From NCBI GenBank assembly GCA_018401015.1, contig JAGYLP010000007.1, forward strand, positions 1 to 64,000: a DNA stretch of 64,000 bases. The letters run 5' to 3'. The notes beneath the pieces were generated by a model. The model did not search any database. It was not told where the DNA came from and saw nothing but the letters and a program-made list of their open reading frames with translations. Position numbers and translations under genes: made by a program. This document shows positions 8,387 through 16,701 of this stretch, piece after piece. The DNA comes from Bacteroidales bacterium (lineage in GTDB: Bacteria > Bacteroidota > Bacteroidia > Bacteroidales > M50B96). Positions within the stretch are counted from its first letter, which is position 1, and the number at the start of each line of letters is the position of its first letter.

Positions 8387-9153
8387 TTAAGCGGATTTTG
8401 CTTACGGATTAACCGACGGATTAAATCGTTAATCGATTGAATCAACTCTTGTAATTCCTTATTTTGTCCGGCCTCAATGTCCATGATACTCTGCCCGGTT
8501 TTAAACGATTTAAGCTCCTGATTAATTCGGGTAATGGGAACCACAAAGTAATGATTGATGTAGAAATTCAAAATAAAAGCAAAAAGTAAGGAGGCAAAAA
8601 TGGAAACAATCCCGGGCATTATCGCCCGACGCGAATTAGCTTTGATTAAAGAGGCTTCTTTGTACAGAAATTCCTGATGCATCTCGGTTATTTCATGCAC
8701 TTTTTGTTTGATGACTAAAAAACGACTGTGCATCTCAATCCGATACCATTCCATATTATTCATGATTTCGGCATCGAGATACGGTTTATCCCAAATCTTG
8801 CGCAAATCGCCGTGCAAAAGGGCTATTTCATTCAGCTTGTCGGTTTCCTCGGTCGTTTTAATTCCTTTGCGAGCTAAGGTATAGGAACTGTTAAACATAT
8901 TGTTTCCAGATCGTATCATCTTCTTTCCTTCGTCGTAGTCGCCGCTCATGGTGAGCAAAATTCCACTGTCTTCCAACTCAATCGCTCTCATTAGCTGGGA
9001 AAGCGATTCTACCGTTTTGTAATTGTCCAGTATCAAGGTGTTGAAAGACCGGTCTAGTATTCGAAGCTCATAGATGGCAATTACTCCTGCAACCGATAAT
9101 AAGATACTCAGCAGGATAAAACTGACATTGATTTTAAGCTTTAATTTTCTCAT
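8383..9153 (-). CDS. two-TM receptor-like protein with HAMP domain and no output domain
   Basis: About 256 aa. TM1 is at roughly residues 6-26, followed by an extracytoplasmic all-helical segment of about 150 residues resembling a four-helix-bundle sensor. TM2 (IFASLLFAFILNFYINHYFV) follows, then a HAMP-like stretch beginning with VPITRINQELK. The protein stops a few residues after the HAMP helices: no kinase, methyl-acceptor or cyclase domain follows. I chose the internal ATG at 9153 because it starts right before TM1; the longer frame from 9237 adds an unlikely leader. It overlaps trkH by four bases. I infer a sensor that may act on TrkH or an unlinked partner. Confidence 0.75.
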   Translation of the reverse strand: MRKLKLKINVSFILLSILLSVAGVIAIYELRILDRSFNTLILDNYKTVESLSQLMRAIELEDSGILLTMSGDYDEGKKMIRSGNNMFNSSYTLARKGIKTTEETDKLNEIALLHGDLRKIWDKPYLDAEIMNNMEWYRIEMHSRFLVIKQKVHEITEMHQEFLYKEASLIKANSRRAIMPGIVSIFASLLFAFILNFYINHYFVVPITRINQELKSFKTGQSIMDIEAGQNKELQELIQSINDLIRRLIRKQNPLK

Positions 9154-9321
9154 AGCTTTTTCCTTTAAATCCCACAGAAGGAATTCTCCTAAAATAAGGA
9201 AACTTATTCCATCTTGGTGGGAAAAAAATCGCGCCAAAATACTTGGATAAAATCAGATAGCCTAACAAAATCGTTACTTTCATTTCTAGGTCCATTTTAA
9301 TCAAGAATACCCGGGGAAATC

Positions 9322-9329
9322 TATCTTTG
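9322..9329 (+). promoter_or_regulatory. candidate -7 box for the EamA permease gene
   Basis: TATCTTTG matches TAnnTTTG and lies 27 bases before the ATG at 9357. This supports that start over the longer frame beginning at 9327. Confidence 0.5.
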
Positions 9330-9356
9330 GCAGGCATTTTTAATCGTGGTTTCGAT

Positions 9357-10223
9357 ATGATTTATCTCCTGTTCAGCATTCTTTCGGCCAGCTCCATCAC
9401 CTTGTTATTCAAGGTTCTGGAACGTAAATCGGTGCCGCTTCTTCCTGCTATCATTATCAATTACCTGGCTGCATTCATCGTTGGCTTCCTGTTCTATTCG
9501 GGGACCATCGACTTTCAAGCCATCCGAGAAAGCAATTGGTTTGCCTTGTCGGGGATTACGGGTGTTTTGTTTATTCTGGGTTTCTTCCTCATTGGAATCA
9601 CCACGCAAAAAGCAGGAATTGCCATCACTACCATCGCGAACAAGATGTCGGTAATAATCCCAATCTCCTTTTCCATTTTGTATTATCACGAAGCAATGAC
9701 CTTGGTGAAAACCGGGGGAATTATGCTGGCCTTGATCGCTGTTATCATGGCTGCCTATCGTAAGCCAGCTCTTGGAAAATGGACTACCGTTAGCTTCCTT
9801 CCATTAATCATGTTTCTGGTTGTGGGTGGCATCGACTCGGTGATTAAACTAGCTCAGGAAAGCTATGTGCCTGCCAATGATGTAAGTTTGTTCTCCGCTC
9901 TTACCTTCGGATCGGCAGGAATCATTGGAATAATCCTTTTGTTATTTAAACCCGGTTTATGGAAGAGCTTTAACAATGCTTGGCTTTGGGGCTTAGGAAC
10001 GGCGCTGGGTTTAGCCAATTTTGGCAGCATGTTTTTTCTGATGAATGCGCTTAATCATGCTCAACTCGATAGCTCGATCGTGTATGGTGTTAATCACCTT
10101 GGGGTAATCCTCGTTTCTATCCTATTGGCCCTTCTGTTATTTCACGAACGCTTATCCTTACTTAATCGCATCGGTATTTTGCTGGCAGCCGTGGCCATCA
10201 GTATCCTGACTATGTTGGCCTAA
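9357..10223 (+). CDS. EamA/DMT-family inner-membrane permease
   Basis: About 288 aa, with ten hydrophobic segments arranged as two five-helix halves, the drug/metabolite transporter layout. It begins MIYLLFSILSASSITLLFK. The first half ends around KPALGKW and the second half ends with a helix rich in Ile, Leu and Ala. Substrate cannot be read from sequence. The start at 9357 is preferred because a TAnnTTTG box sits just upstream of it. The gene converges on gcvP across a strong bidirectional terminator. Confidence 0.82.
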   Translation: MIYLLFSILSASSITLLFKVLERKSVPLLPAIIINYLAAFIVGFLFYSGTIDFQAIRESNWFALSGITGVLFILGFFLIGITTQKAGIAITTIANKMSVIIPISFSILYYHEAMTLVKTGGIMLALIAVIMAAYRKPALGKWTTVSFLPLIMFLVVGGIDSVIKLAQESYVPANDVSLFSALTFGSAGIIGIILLLFKPGLWKSFNNAWLWGLGTALGLANFGSMFFLMNALNHAQLDSSIVYGVNHLGVILVSILLALLLFHERLSLLNRIGILLAAVAISILTMLA

Positions 10224-10250
10224 AAGCTGGATCATGTTAGATAACCGACA

Positions 10251-10290
10251 AAAAAATACCCGAATCGATTGTTCGATTCGGGTATTTTTT
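10251..10290. terminator. bidirectional intrinsic terminator
   Basis: Perfect 18-bp inverted repeat, arms 10251-10268 and 10273-10290, four-base loop. A-tracts and T-tracts flank the stem, so it can end transcription from both the EamA gene (+) and gcvP (-). Confidence 0.92.
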
Positions 10291-10304
10291 AAATGCATGA
10301 AATC

Positions 10305-13172
10305 CTAACGATAATCGTCGATGGGATTACAAGAGCAAACTAAATTACGGTCGCCATACGCATCGTCGATACGGGCAATCGAAGGCCAAAATTTATTAGA
10401 GGCTACAAAATCCAAGGGGAAGGCAGCTTTTTCGCGAGAATAAGGATGATTCCAGTCGCTAGAGCAAACTTCGGCTTGAGTATGCGGAGCACTCTTCAGC
10501 ACATTATCAACTTTGTCTGCCTGTCCTTCATGCACTTCCATGATTTCGGCATGGATTGCCCGAAAAGCATCGACAAATCGATCCAACTCTTGTTTCGATT
10601 CACTTTCCGTTGGCTCCACCATTAAGGTTCCATGAACCGGGAAAGAAAGGGTAGGAGCGTGGAACCCATAATCCATCAAACGCTTGGCAATATCGGTCTC
10701 TGTTATATCGGCTAATGCCTTGAAATTACGGCATTCAATAATCATTTCGTGAGCAACGCGTCCATTTTCGCCGGTGTATAAAATGCCAAAATAGTCTTTC
10801 AACGAAGCGGCTAAATAATTCGCATTCAGAATAGCCATTTCGGTCGATTTGCGTAAACCGGTTTTTCCCAACATCTTGATATAACCATGTGTAATAACTA
10901 AAACACTGGCACTACCAAAGGGAGCAGCCGAAATGGCTTTTGGTCCATGTTCTCCTCCTGTTTTAATAACCGGATGAGAAGGTAAATAATCGACTAAATA
11001 CTTCGCAACGCAAATAGGACCAACACCAGGACCACCTCCACCGTGAGGAATTGCAAAGGTTTTGTGGAGGTTCAAATGGCATACATCGGCTCCTATGTGA
11101 CCGGGATTCGTAATTCCAACCTGAGCATTCATATTGGCACCATCCATATAAACTAATCCGCCATGCTCGTGAATAATATCGCACATTTCCATGATGGCCG
11201 ATTCAAAAACCCCATGGGTTGATGGATAAGTTACCATAAAGCCCATCAGACGATCGCTATACTTCGCTGCTTTCTCCCTCAAATCGTTCAAGTCGATGTT
11301 TCCTTTCACATCGCACTCAACAACCACTACTTCTCCGCCTGCCATAACCGCACTTGCCGGATTGGTTCCGTGAGCCGACGATGGAATAAGCACCACATCG
11401 CGGTGTCCTTGCCCCTGATGCTCATGGTATTGCTTAATGACTAATAAGCCGGCATATTCGCCGGATGCACCAGAATTTGGCTGAAGGGAAACACCCGTAA
11501 ACCCGGTAATGATGGCCAAATCGTGCTCTAATTCATGAATTAACTGATGATAACCGGCCGCTTGATCGCGAGGAACAAATGGGTGGATGGAATTAAATTC
11601 CGGCCAACTAACCGCAAGCATTTCAACAGCAGCATTTAACTTCATGGTGCACGAACCCAGCGATATCATCGAATGGGTAAGCGAAATATCTTTACGCTCC
11701 AACTTTTTAATGTATCGCATTAACTCGGTTTCAGAACGATATTCCGAGAAGAGTTTTTGCTGCATAAATTCACTGCTGCGAAGGAACTTATCGTTGAAAT
11801 AATAGCGCTCAACGATATGCGTTCTTTCGTCGGTATTGCGATTAATCGCTTGAGCAAAAATCTCAATCAAATCATTTACATCTTCCAATCGTGTGGTTTG
11901 ATCAAGGCTGATTCCAACGTGCCGATCGTCGATGTAGCGAAGATTGATTTCTTTCTCTAATGCAATGGATTGAATCGAGCATGATTTAATGCCTTGAGGA
12001 AGTAGTACATGAATGGTGTCGAAATAATTCTCATTCAATTGCTCATAGCCCAATTCAACTAATGCATTGGCGAGCATACCTGTTAAGTAATGGATATGGG
12101 AGCTAATCTTTTTCAATCCTTCCGGACCATGATAAACAGCAAACATGCCGGCCATGTTTGCGAGTAAGGCTTGAGCCGTACAAATATTGGAGGTGGCTCG
12201 CTCCCTTTTAATGTGCTGCTCACGAACCTGTAAAGCCATACGCAAGGCCGGCTTTCCAAACTTATCCTTCGAAACGCCAATGATTCTACCTGGCATGTTG
12301 CGCTTGAACTTATCGAGCGAAGCAAAGAAAGCTGCATGCGGACCACCATAGCCCATAGGAACCCCAAATCGTTGCGAAGTACCGAATACAATATCAGCGC
12401 CCCATTCACCCGGCGGACGCAAAATGGAAAGGGAAAGCAGATCGGCCGCTACCGATACAAAAACACCCGCCGCTTGTGCTTTGGCCGTTAATTCAGTGTA
12501 ATCCTCAATGTTTCCAAGGGCATTCGGATATTGCAACACGATGCCGAAAACCTGCTCGTCGAGTTCGAACTGACTAAAATCCTGTAAGCGAACCTCAATC
12601 CCCAAGGGAAGGGCGCGGGTTTGAATTACATCGATGGTTTGAGGGAAAAGCGACTGATCCACTAAAAGAATATTCGCTCCAGCTTTAACCTGTCCCCTTG
12701 AACGACTGTTGAACATCATGATGGCTGCTTCGGCTCCAGCCGTAGCTTCGTCGAGCAAAGATGCATTCGCAATTTCCATCCCAGTCAATTCTAAAACCGC
12801 TGTTTGGAAATTAATAAGTGCCTCCAACCGCCCTTGCGAAATTTCAGCCTGATAGGGAGTGTAAGAAGTATACCAACTGGGATTCTCCAGGATATTCCGT
12901 TGAATCACAGCAGGAGTCACGGTGGGGTAGTAACCCATCCCAATATAGGTTCGAAACAATTTATTGCGCGAAGCAATCTTTCGTAAATACTGAAAATATT
13001 CATACTCCGACATTCCTTCCGATAGGTTCAGTTCTTCTTCGGGACGAATATTTTTTGGCACGGTTTGGTTAATTAATTCCTCCACCGACGCCACGCCAAT
13101 TACCTCTAACATCGAAGGAATTTCGTGTTCACGAGGACCAATATGACGATCCATAAATTGATCAACAGCCAT
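10305..13172 (-). CDS. gcvP: glycine dehydrogenase (decarboxylating), P-protein of the glycine cleavage system
   Basis: PLP enzyme that decarboxylates glycine and passes the aminomethyl group to the lipoyl H-protein. About 955 aa from the chosen start MAVDQFMDRHIGP, which matches the usual N-terminus. Both halves of the fused P-protein are present; the PLP lysine lies in HLNLHKTFAIPHGGGGPG in the C-terminal half. A longer frame starts at 13232, but a promoter-like TACTTTCG sits inside that extra part, favouring 13172. gcvT and gcvH are not adjacent. No glycine riboswitch-like structure was recognised upstream. Confidence 0.95.
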   Translation of the reverse strand: MAVDQFMDRHIGPREHEIPSMLEVIGVASVEELINQTVPKNIRPEEELNLSEGMSEYEYFQYLRKIASRNKLFRTYIGMGYYPTVTPAVIQRNILENPSWYTSYTPYQAEISQGRLEALINFQTAVLELTGMEIANASLLDEATAGAEAAIMMFNSRSRGQVKAGANILLVDQSLFPQTIDVIQTRALPLGIEVRLQDFSQFELDEQVFGIVLQYPNALGNIEDYTELTAKAQAAGVFVSVAADLLSLSILRPPGEWGADIVFGTSQRFGVPMGYGGPHAAFFASLDKFKRNMPGRIIGVSKDKFGKPALRMALQVREQHIKRERATSNICTAQALLANMAGMFAVYHGPEGLKKISSHIHYLTGMLANALVELGYEQLNENYFDTIHVLLPQGIKSCSIQSIALEKEINLRYIDDRHVGISLDQTTRLEDVNDLIEIFAQAINRNTDERTHIVERYYFNDKFLRSSEFMQQKLFSEYRSETELMRYIKKLERKDISLTHSMISLGSCTMKLNAAVEMLAVSWPEFNSIHPFVPRDQAAGYHQLIHELEHDLAIITGFTGVSLQPNSGASGEYAGLLVIKQYHEHQGQGHRDVVLIPSSAHGTNPASAVMAGGEVVVVECDVKGNIDLNDLREKAAKYSDRLMGFMVTYPSTHGVFESAIMEMCDIIHEHGGLVYMDGANMNAQVGITNPGHIGADVCHLNLHKTFAIPHGGGGPGVGPICVAKYLVDYLPSHPVIKTGGEHGPKAISAAPFGSASVLVITHGYIKMLGKTGLRKSTEMAILNANYLAASLKDYFGILYTGENGRVAHEMIIECRNFKALADITETDIAKRLMDYGFHAPTLSFPVHGTLMVEPTESESKQELDRFVDAFRAIHAEIMEVHEGQADKVDNVLKSAPHTQAEVCSSDWNHPYSREKAAFPLDFVASNKFWPSIARIDDAYGDRNLVCSCNPIDDYR

Positions 13173-13219
13173 TTGTGAATTTTTACAGGTTTGAAACATA
13201 TACGTTTTGTGTTTGGAGG

Positions 13220-13227
13220 CGAAAGTA
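13220..13227 (-). promoter_or_regulatory. possible -7 box of gcvP
   Basis: Minus strand reads TACTTTCG, one mismatch from TAnnTTTG, about 48 bases upstream of the chosen gcvP start. Weak on its own. Confidence 0.3.
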
Positions 13228-13423
13228 AACATATTTTTTATCGCAGAATATGCCTAAAATCATCTCCTTTAACAGCTCTACAAACAATTTTTTCTCGCCT
13301 TAGTTTCAGCTTATTTACTGTTATAAAATAGTTTTTAATCTCCCCGCCTTGAACCTTTGGCTTATTAAGAAAGTTTAGGGCATCGCGCCACCTTTCTCTG
13401 CTTTTTATCTGAAGGGTATGTGC

Positions 13424-13431
13424 TAACTTTG
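13424..13431 (+). promoter_or_regulatory. candidate -7 box for the kinase-like gene
   Basis: TAACTTTG matches TAnnTTTG, 27 bases before the ATG at 13459. Confidence 0.5.
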
Positions 13432-13458
13432 TAACGAACAAAAGCCAAAAAAAAGAGC

Positions 13459-14610
13459 ATGAATCAAGCCATCGAGAAAGAAATATTTCGTACCGGAACC
13501 TTATCGGTTCGTTACGACCAAACCCTGGAAGAATTCTACCTTCTCAGGGTGTATGCCAATGGTATCATTCACGACTTTTCGCACATTGTTAGTCAGGTTT
13601 TGGAAATGATGAAGGTGGCCGACCAGGAGGAACTATCCATCCCGATACCGGGTTTCAACATGAAAGGAATCATGAGCATGGTTCAAAAACAATTGGATGC
13701 ATTTACGCAAACAATGCCGCGCGAGACCAGTTATCAGGAAATACAAGCTCAATTCGACGAGAAAGTTTCCTGGAAGGAAAACGAGTTTACCACCTTTGAA
13801 CAAAAACTAGCTGAATTTAACTCAGAGGAAGAACAGTTAACGCGGCGACAACAGTTCAACGATGCCCTCGAAATGGAAATCAATAAGATTATTCAGGCTG
13901 GTAAGTCGAGCAAGCAATTTCTGGATAAACTCAGTAACGAACTGAAATCGCCCTTGATGAATTACCTCAAATTTGCCGAGAATCCCTCTTCTTTCCCCAT
14001 CCCAATCCCTGCTTTTACCATGCCCGAGGATATTACTCGCGCCGCTAAAAGACTGATTGTACTATTAAACGATTACGAATTTTATAAACAACTGCACGAT
14101 AAAAGCTTCAATATCCTCCAAGGAAGTATTAATCCAGACGAAGTGCTAAACAAACTCATCGAACACTATACCACCTTATCCTACGACCAAGGATTTGATC
14201 TTTACTTTAAAATTGACGCAAATCTTCCCGCAAATCTTCAAATGAATGAAAAGGGTTTCGATCTCCTAATCCGATTTATGCTGGATAATGCGATGAATAT
14301 TATCAATCTTACTCATTACAGTCAGGATGAACCGGCGTCTAAAATTACCCTCATCGTGCAGCTGGAGGAACAGGTGAACTGGCGCTCGCAATGGATGATT
14401 GCAACGGAAGACAATAGCCTGGGATTTCCTTCGGAAAAAATAAAAGATGTCTTTAGTTTCTTTTCCTATTACTCTGAAAAAGATCCTTTTGCAGCGCTTA
14501 AGTTTAAAATGATGGAAAAACTAATCGATGAAGCCGGGGGCAAATTGAAACTGGAAAAAGCAGAAGGAAAATCCAGATTCAAGGTCCAACTTGGAATTAA
14601 TCTCGCTTAG
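13459..14610 (+). CDS. degenerate histidine-kinase-like protein with duplicated dimerisation segment
   Basis: A 383-aa soluble protein with no membrane segment. The C-terminal third looks like a worn HATPase domain: an N-box-like FMLDNAMN, a degenerate G1 box (DNSLGFP) and no clear G2 box. Residues 154-170 (FLDKLSNELKSPLMNYL) align with the HisKA H-box, with Asn160 in place of the phosphorylated His. A similar segment at residues 34-50 has HDFSH, and each copy is followed by a shared IPIPxFxM patch (residues 61-68 and 181-188). The middle is probably coiled coil. I infer a tandem duplication of a dimerisation unit in a non-canonical kinase. It overlaps the convergent murB stop by four bases. 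Function unknown. Confidence 0.6.
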   Translation: MNQAIEKEIFRTGTLSVRYDQTLEEFYLLRVYANGIIHDFSHIVSQVLEMMKVADQEELSIPIPGFNMKGIMSMVQKQLDAFTQTMPRETSYQEIQAQFDEKVSWKENEFTTFEQKLAEFNSEEEQLTRRQQFNDALEMEINKIIQAGKSSKQFLDKLSNELKSPLMNYLKFAENPSSFPIPIPAFTMPEDITRAAKRLIVLLNDYEFYKQLHDKSFNILQGSINPDEVLNKLIEHYTTLSYDQGFDLYFKIDANLPANLQMNEKGFDLLIRFMLDNAMNIINLTHYSQDEPASKITLIVQLEEQVNWRSQWMIATEDNSLGFPSEKIKDVFSFFSYYSEKDPFAALKFKMMEKLIDEAGGKLKLEKAEGKSRFKVQLGINLA

Positions 14611-15620
14611 GAAACCCAGTTCACTTCCGACTCCAAAGAAATTCCAAAACGCTCCAATACATCGGCTTGTATCCGTTGAGCAAGATTCACTATGGCCTGT
14701 GGATCGGATTCTCCATAGTTGACCAACACCAGGGCTTGCTTCTCGTGAACCCCAACTTTCCCCATACGTCGGCCTTTCCAACCACACTGATCAATTAACC
14801 ACGCAGCCGGAATTTTTATTCTTCCGGAAAATTCTATGAAATGAGGAATGGATGGGTATTCCTTCAAAAGCAAGGATGCCGCATCCTTCTCAAGCACCGG
14901 ATTCTTGAAAAAACTTCCGGCATTAGGTAGTAACCCAGGGTCGGGTAACTTCGATTCCCTAATTCGTATGACCGTTCGTCGAACCAAGTCGGCCGTTAAC
15001 GTTTCATCCGAAGGAATTTCTTGCAAAAGATTTCCATACTCCAAAAAAGGGGTGAAGACCTTCGACAAGCGGAAAACCACATTGGTAATCATGACCTTCG
15101 ATTTCCATTCCTTTTTAAAAATGGAATCACGATAAGCAAAGCGACATTCGGCATTCGTCCAGCTTAATGATTCTTCTGTTTCGAGGTTGAAACCCTCCAC
15201 GTGTGAAATGAAATCCTTTACTTCGCGACCATACGCTCCAATGTTTTGTATGGGCGATGCTCCTACAGTGCCAGGGATAAGCGAAAGGTTTTCTAACCCA
15301 AAATAGCCTTGCTCAATGCTCCATGCAACCAAGCGATCCCAATCGTAACCGGCACTTACAGCTATTTCAACCTGATGGCTCGATTCGGAGATTACCTGGA
15401 TTTCTTCTACACAATTCTGAAGGATTAAACCATCGAAATCCTTCAAAAACAATACATTGCTTCCTCCTCCCAATACCATCATCCTTTCGCCCGGTTTCCG
15501 CTCCGATAATGCTTCCTGACTATCGGCAGCCTGATCGAAACGGATCAATCGTTTGGCTTTAACCGGAATCTGAAAGCTGTTCAATGCAAGGAGTGAATGG
15601 TTCTGAAATCGTTCTATCAT
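14607..15620 (-). CDS. murB: UDP-N-acetylenolpyruvoylglucosamine reductase
   Basis: FAD- and NADPH-dependent enzyme that reduces the enolpyruvyl group to make UDP-MurNAc in peptidoglycan synthesis. About 337 aa from MIERFQNHSLLALNSF. The FAD-binding loop VLGGGSNVLF is present, then LIPGTVGASPIQNIGAYG, and the family motif LPDPGLLPNAGSFFKNP with the catalytic Ser. Length and the C-terminal GWKGRRMGKVGVHEKQALVLVN region fit the E. coli-type MurB. The frame extends to 15731, but 15620 gives the normal N-terminus. The divergent kdsB promoter lies within the discarded extension. Confidence 0.95.
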   Translation of the reverse strand: MIERFQNHSLLALNSFQIPVKAKRLIRFDQAADSQEALSERKPGERMMVLGGGSNVLFLKDFDGLILQNCVEEIQVISESSHQVEIAVSAGYDWDRLVAWSIEQGYFGLENLSLIPGTVGASPIQNIGAYGREVKDFISHVEGFNLETEESLSWTNAECRFAYRDSIFKKEWKSKVMITNVVFRLSKVFTPFLEYGNLLQEIPSDETLTADLVRRTVIRIRESKLPDPGLLPNAGSFFKNPVLEKDAASLLLKEYPSIPHFIEFSGRIKIPAAWLIDQCGWKGRRMGKVGVHEKQALVLVNYGESDPQAIVNLAQRIQADVLERFGISLESEVNWVS

Positions 15621-15693
15621 GGATGGTGATTTAAAGCCAAAGGCCAAGCGCAAAAATGACAAGTCTTTTTGATAATCGGTACGATTTATTGAG

Positions 15694-15701
15694 TATGTTT
15701 G
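15694..15701 (+). promoter_or_regulatory. candidate -7 box of kdsB
   Basis: TATGTTTG matches TAnnTTTG. A TTG lies 22 bases upstream (15669-15671), slightly longer than the usual spacing. It is 75 bases from the kdsB ATG. Confidence 0.45.
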
Positions 15702-15776
15702 ACAGCATTTTTTTTTGGAAGCTCCCACCATACAATCAGGGAACTTTTAGGCAGCGTACCGAAAGCAAAATCGCTT

Positions 15777-16559
15777 ATGGCAGATGTAAAGAAAAACAGG
15801 TGGACCGAAAAAGTGCTGGGGATTATCCCGGCTAGATATTCATCCACGCGTTTCCCCGGAAAACCCTTGATTCGTATTGGTGAAAAATCGATGATACAAT
15901 GGGTTTACGAAAGAAGCAGTTCAGTCCTCGCACAGGTAGTGGTCGCTACCGACGACCAACGCATCCAGGAAGAAGTCAAATCTTTTGGAGGAAAAGTAAT
16001 CATGACCGATGCTAATCACCCCTCCGGAACCGACCGCTGTCGAGAAGCACTGGACCTATGGGTAAAGGAAAATAACCTTGAACCCGATGCAGTAGTGAAC
16101 ATTCAAGGAGATGAGCCTTTTATTCAAACTAGTCAAATTGAACAATTGGCCCAACTCATTCTCCAACCCGAAGTAGAAATTGCAACACTCGTTAAACCCA
16201 TCAGCCAATACTCCGATTTAATTAACCCCAATATTCCTAAAGTGGTTTTGGGAACCGATTTTCAAGCACTCTATTTTTCCCGCCAACCAATTCCTTATTT
16301 GCGCTCTGAAGCAATCGAAAACTGGTTGAATCATCATACCTATTATAAACATATCGGAATGTATGCTTATCGGAGCGCTGTACTACGACGCATAACACAA
16401 TTACCGAAAAGCAAATTGGAGCAAGCCGAATCGCTCGAACAACTTCGCTGGCTCGAACATCAATTTCGCATCCATGTAAGCTTGACCCACAGCGAAACGT
16501 TGGCAATCGATACCCCTGAAGACTACCAGGAGGCACTAAAAAGAGCCATCCCTCAATAA
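15777..16559 (+). CDS. kdsB: 3-deoxy-manno-octulosonate cytidylyltransferase (CMP-KDO synthetase)
   Basis: Activates KDO with CTP for transfer to lipid A in the cytoplasm. About 260 aa. The nucleotide-binding signature IIPARYSSTRFPGKPL is near the N-terminus, followed by VVATDD, HPSGTDRCREAL, VVNIQGDEPFI and YYKHIGMYAYR, all classic for KdsB. The start at 15777 (MADVKKNRW) is preferred over the frame beginning at 15699, whose first residues overlap the promoter. Together with lpxB in this window it shows LPS synthesis. Confidence 0.95.
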   Translation: MADVKKNRWTEKVLGIIPARYSSTRFPGKPLIRIGEKSMIQWVYERSSSVLAQVVVATDDQRIQEEVKSFGGKVIMTDANHPSGTDRCREALDLWVKENNLEPDAVVNIQGDEPFIQTSQIEQLAQLILQPEVEIATLVKPISQYSDLINPNIPKVVLGTDFQALYFSRQPIPYLRSEAIENWLNHHTYYKHIGMYAYRSAVLRRITQLPKSKLEQAESLEQLRWLEHQFRIHVSLTHSETLAIDTPEDYQEALKRAIPQ

Positions 16560-16701
16560 ACCTTTTTAAACCACTGAAGTTATGCTCGTGAAATTAATTC
16601 CGGCTTTGAAAGAAGATGACTATACTAATGTGAATATGTATATATTTACCTGTTTTTAATGAGAAAATTAGATTAATTTATTATAAATCAAACATTTATT
16701 C

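Noticed and set aside
13173-13458. Glycine riboswitch upstream of gcvP
   Set aside because: No conserved glycine aptamer sequence is visible in the region.
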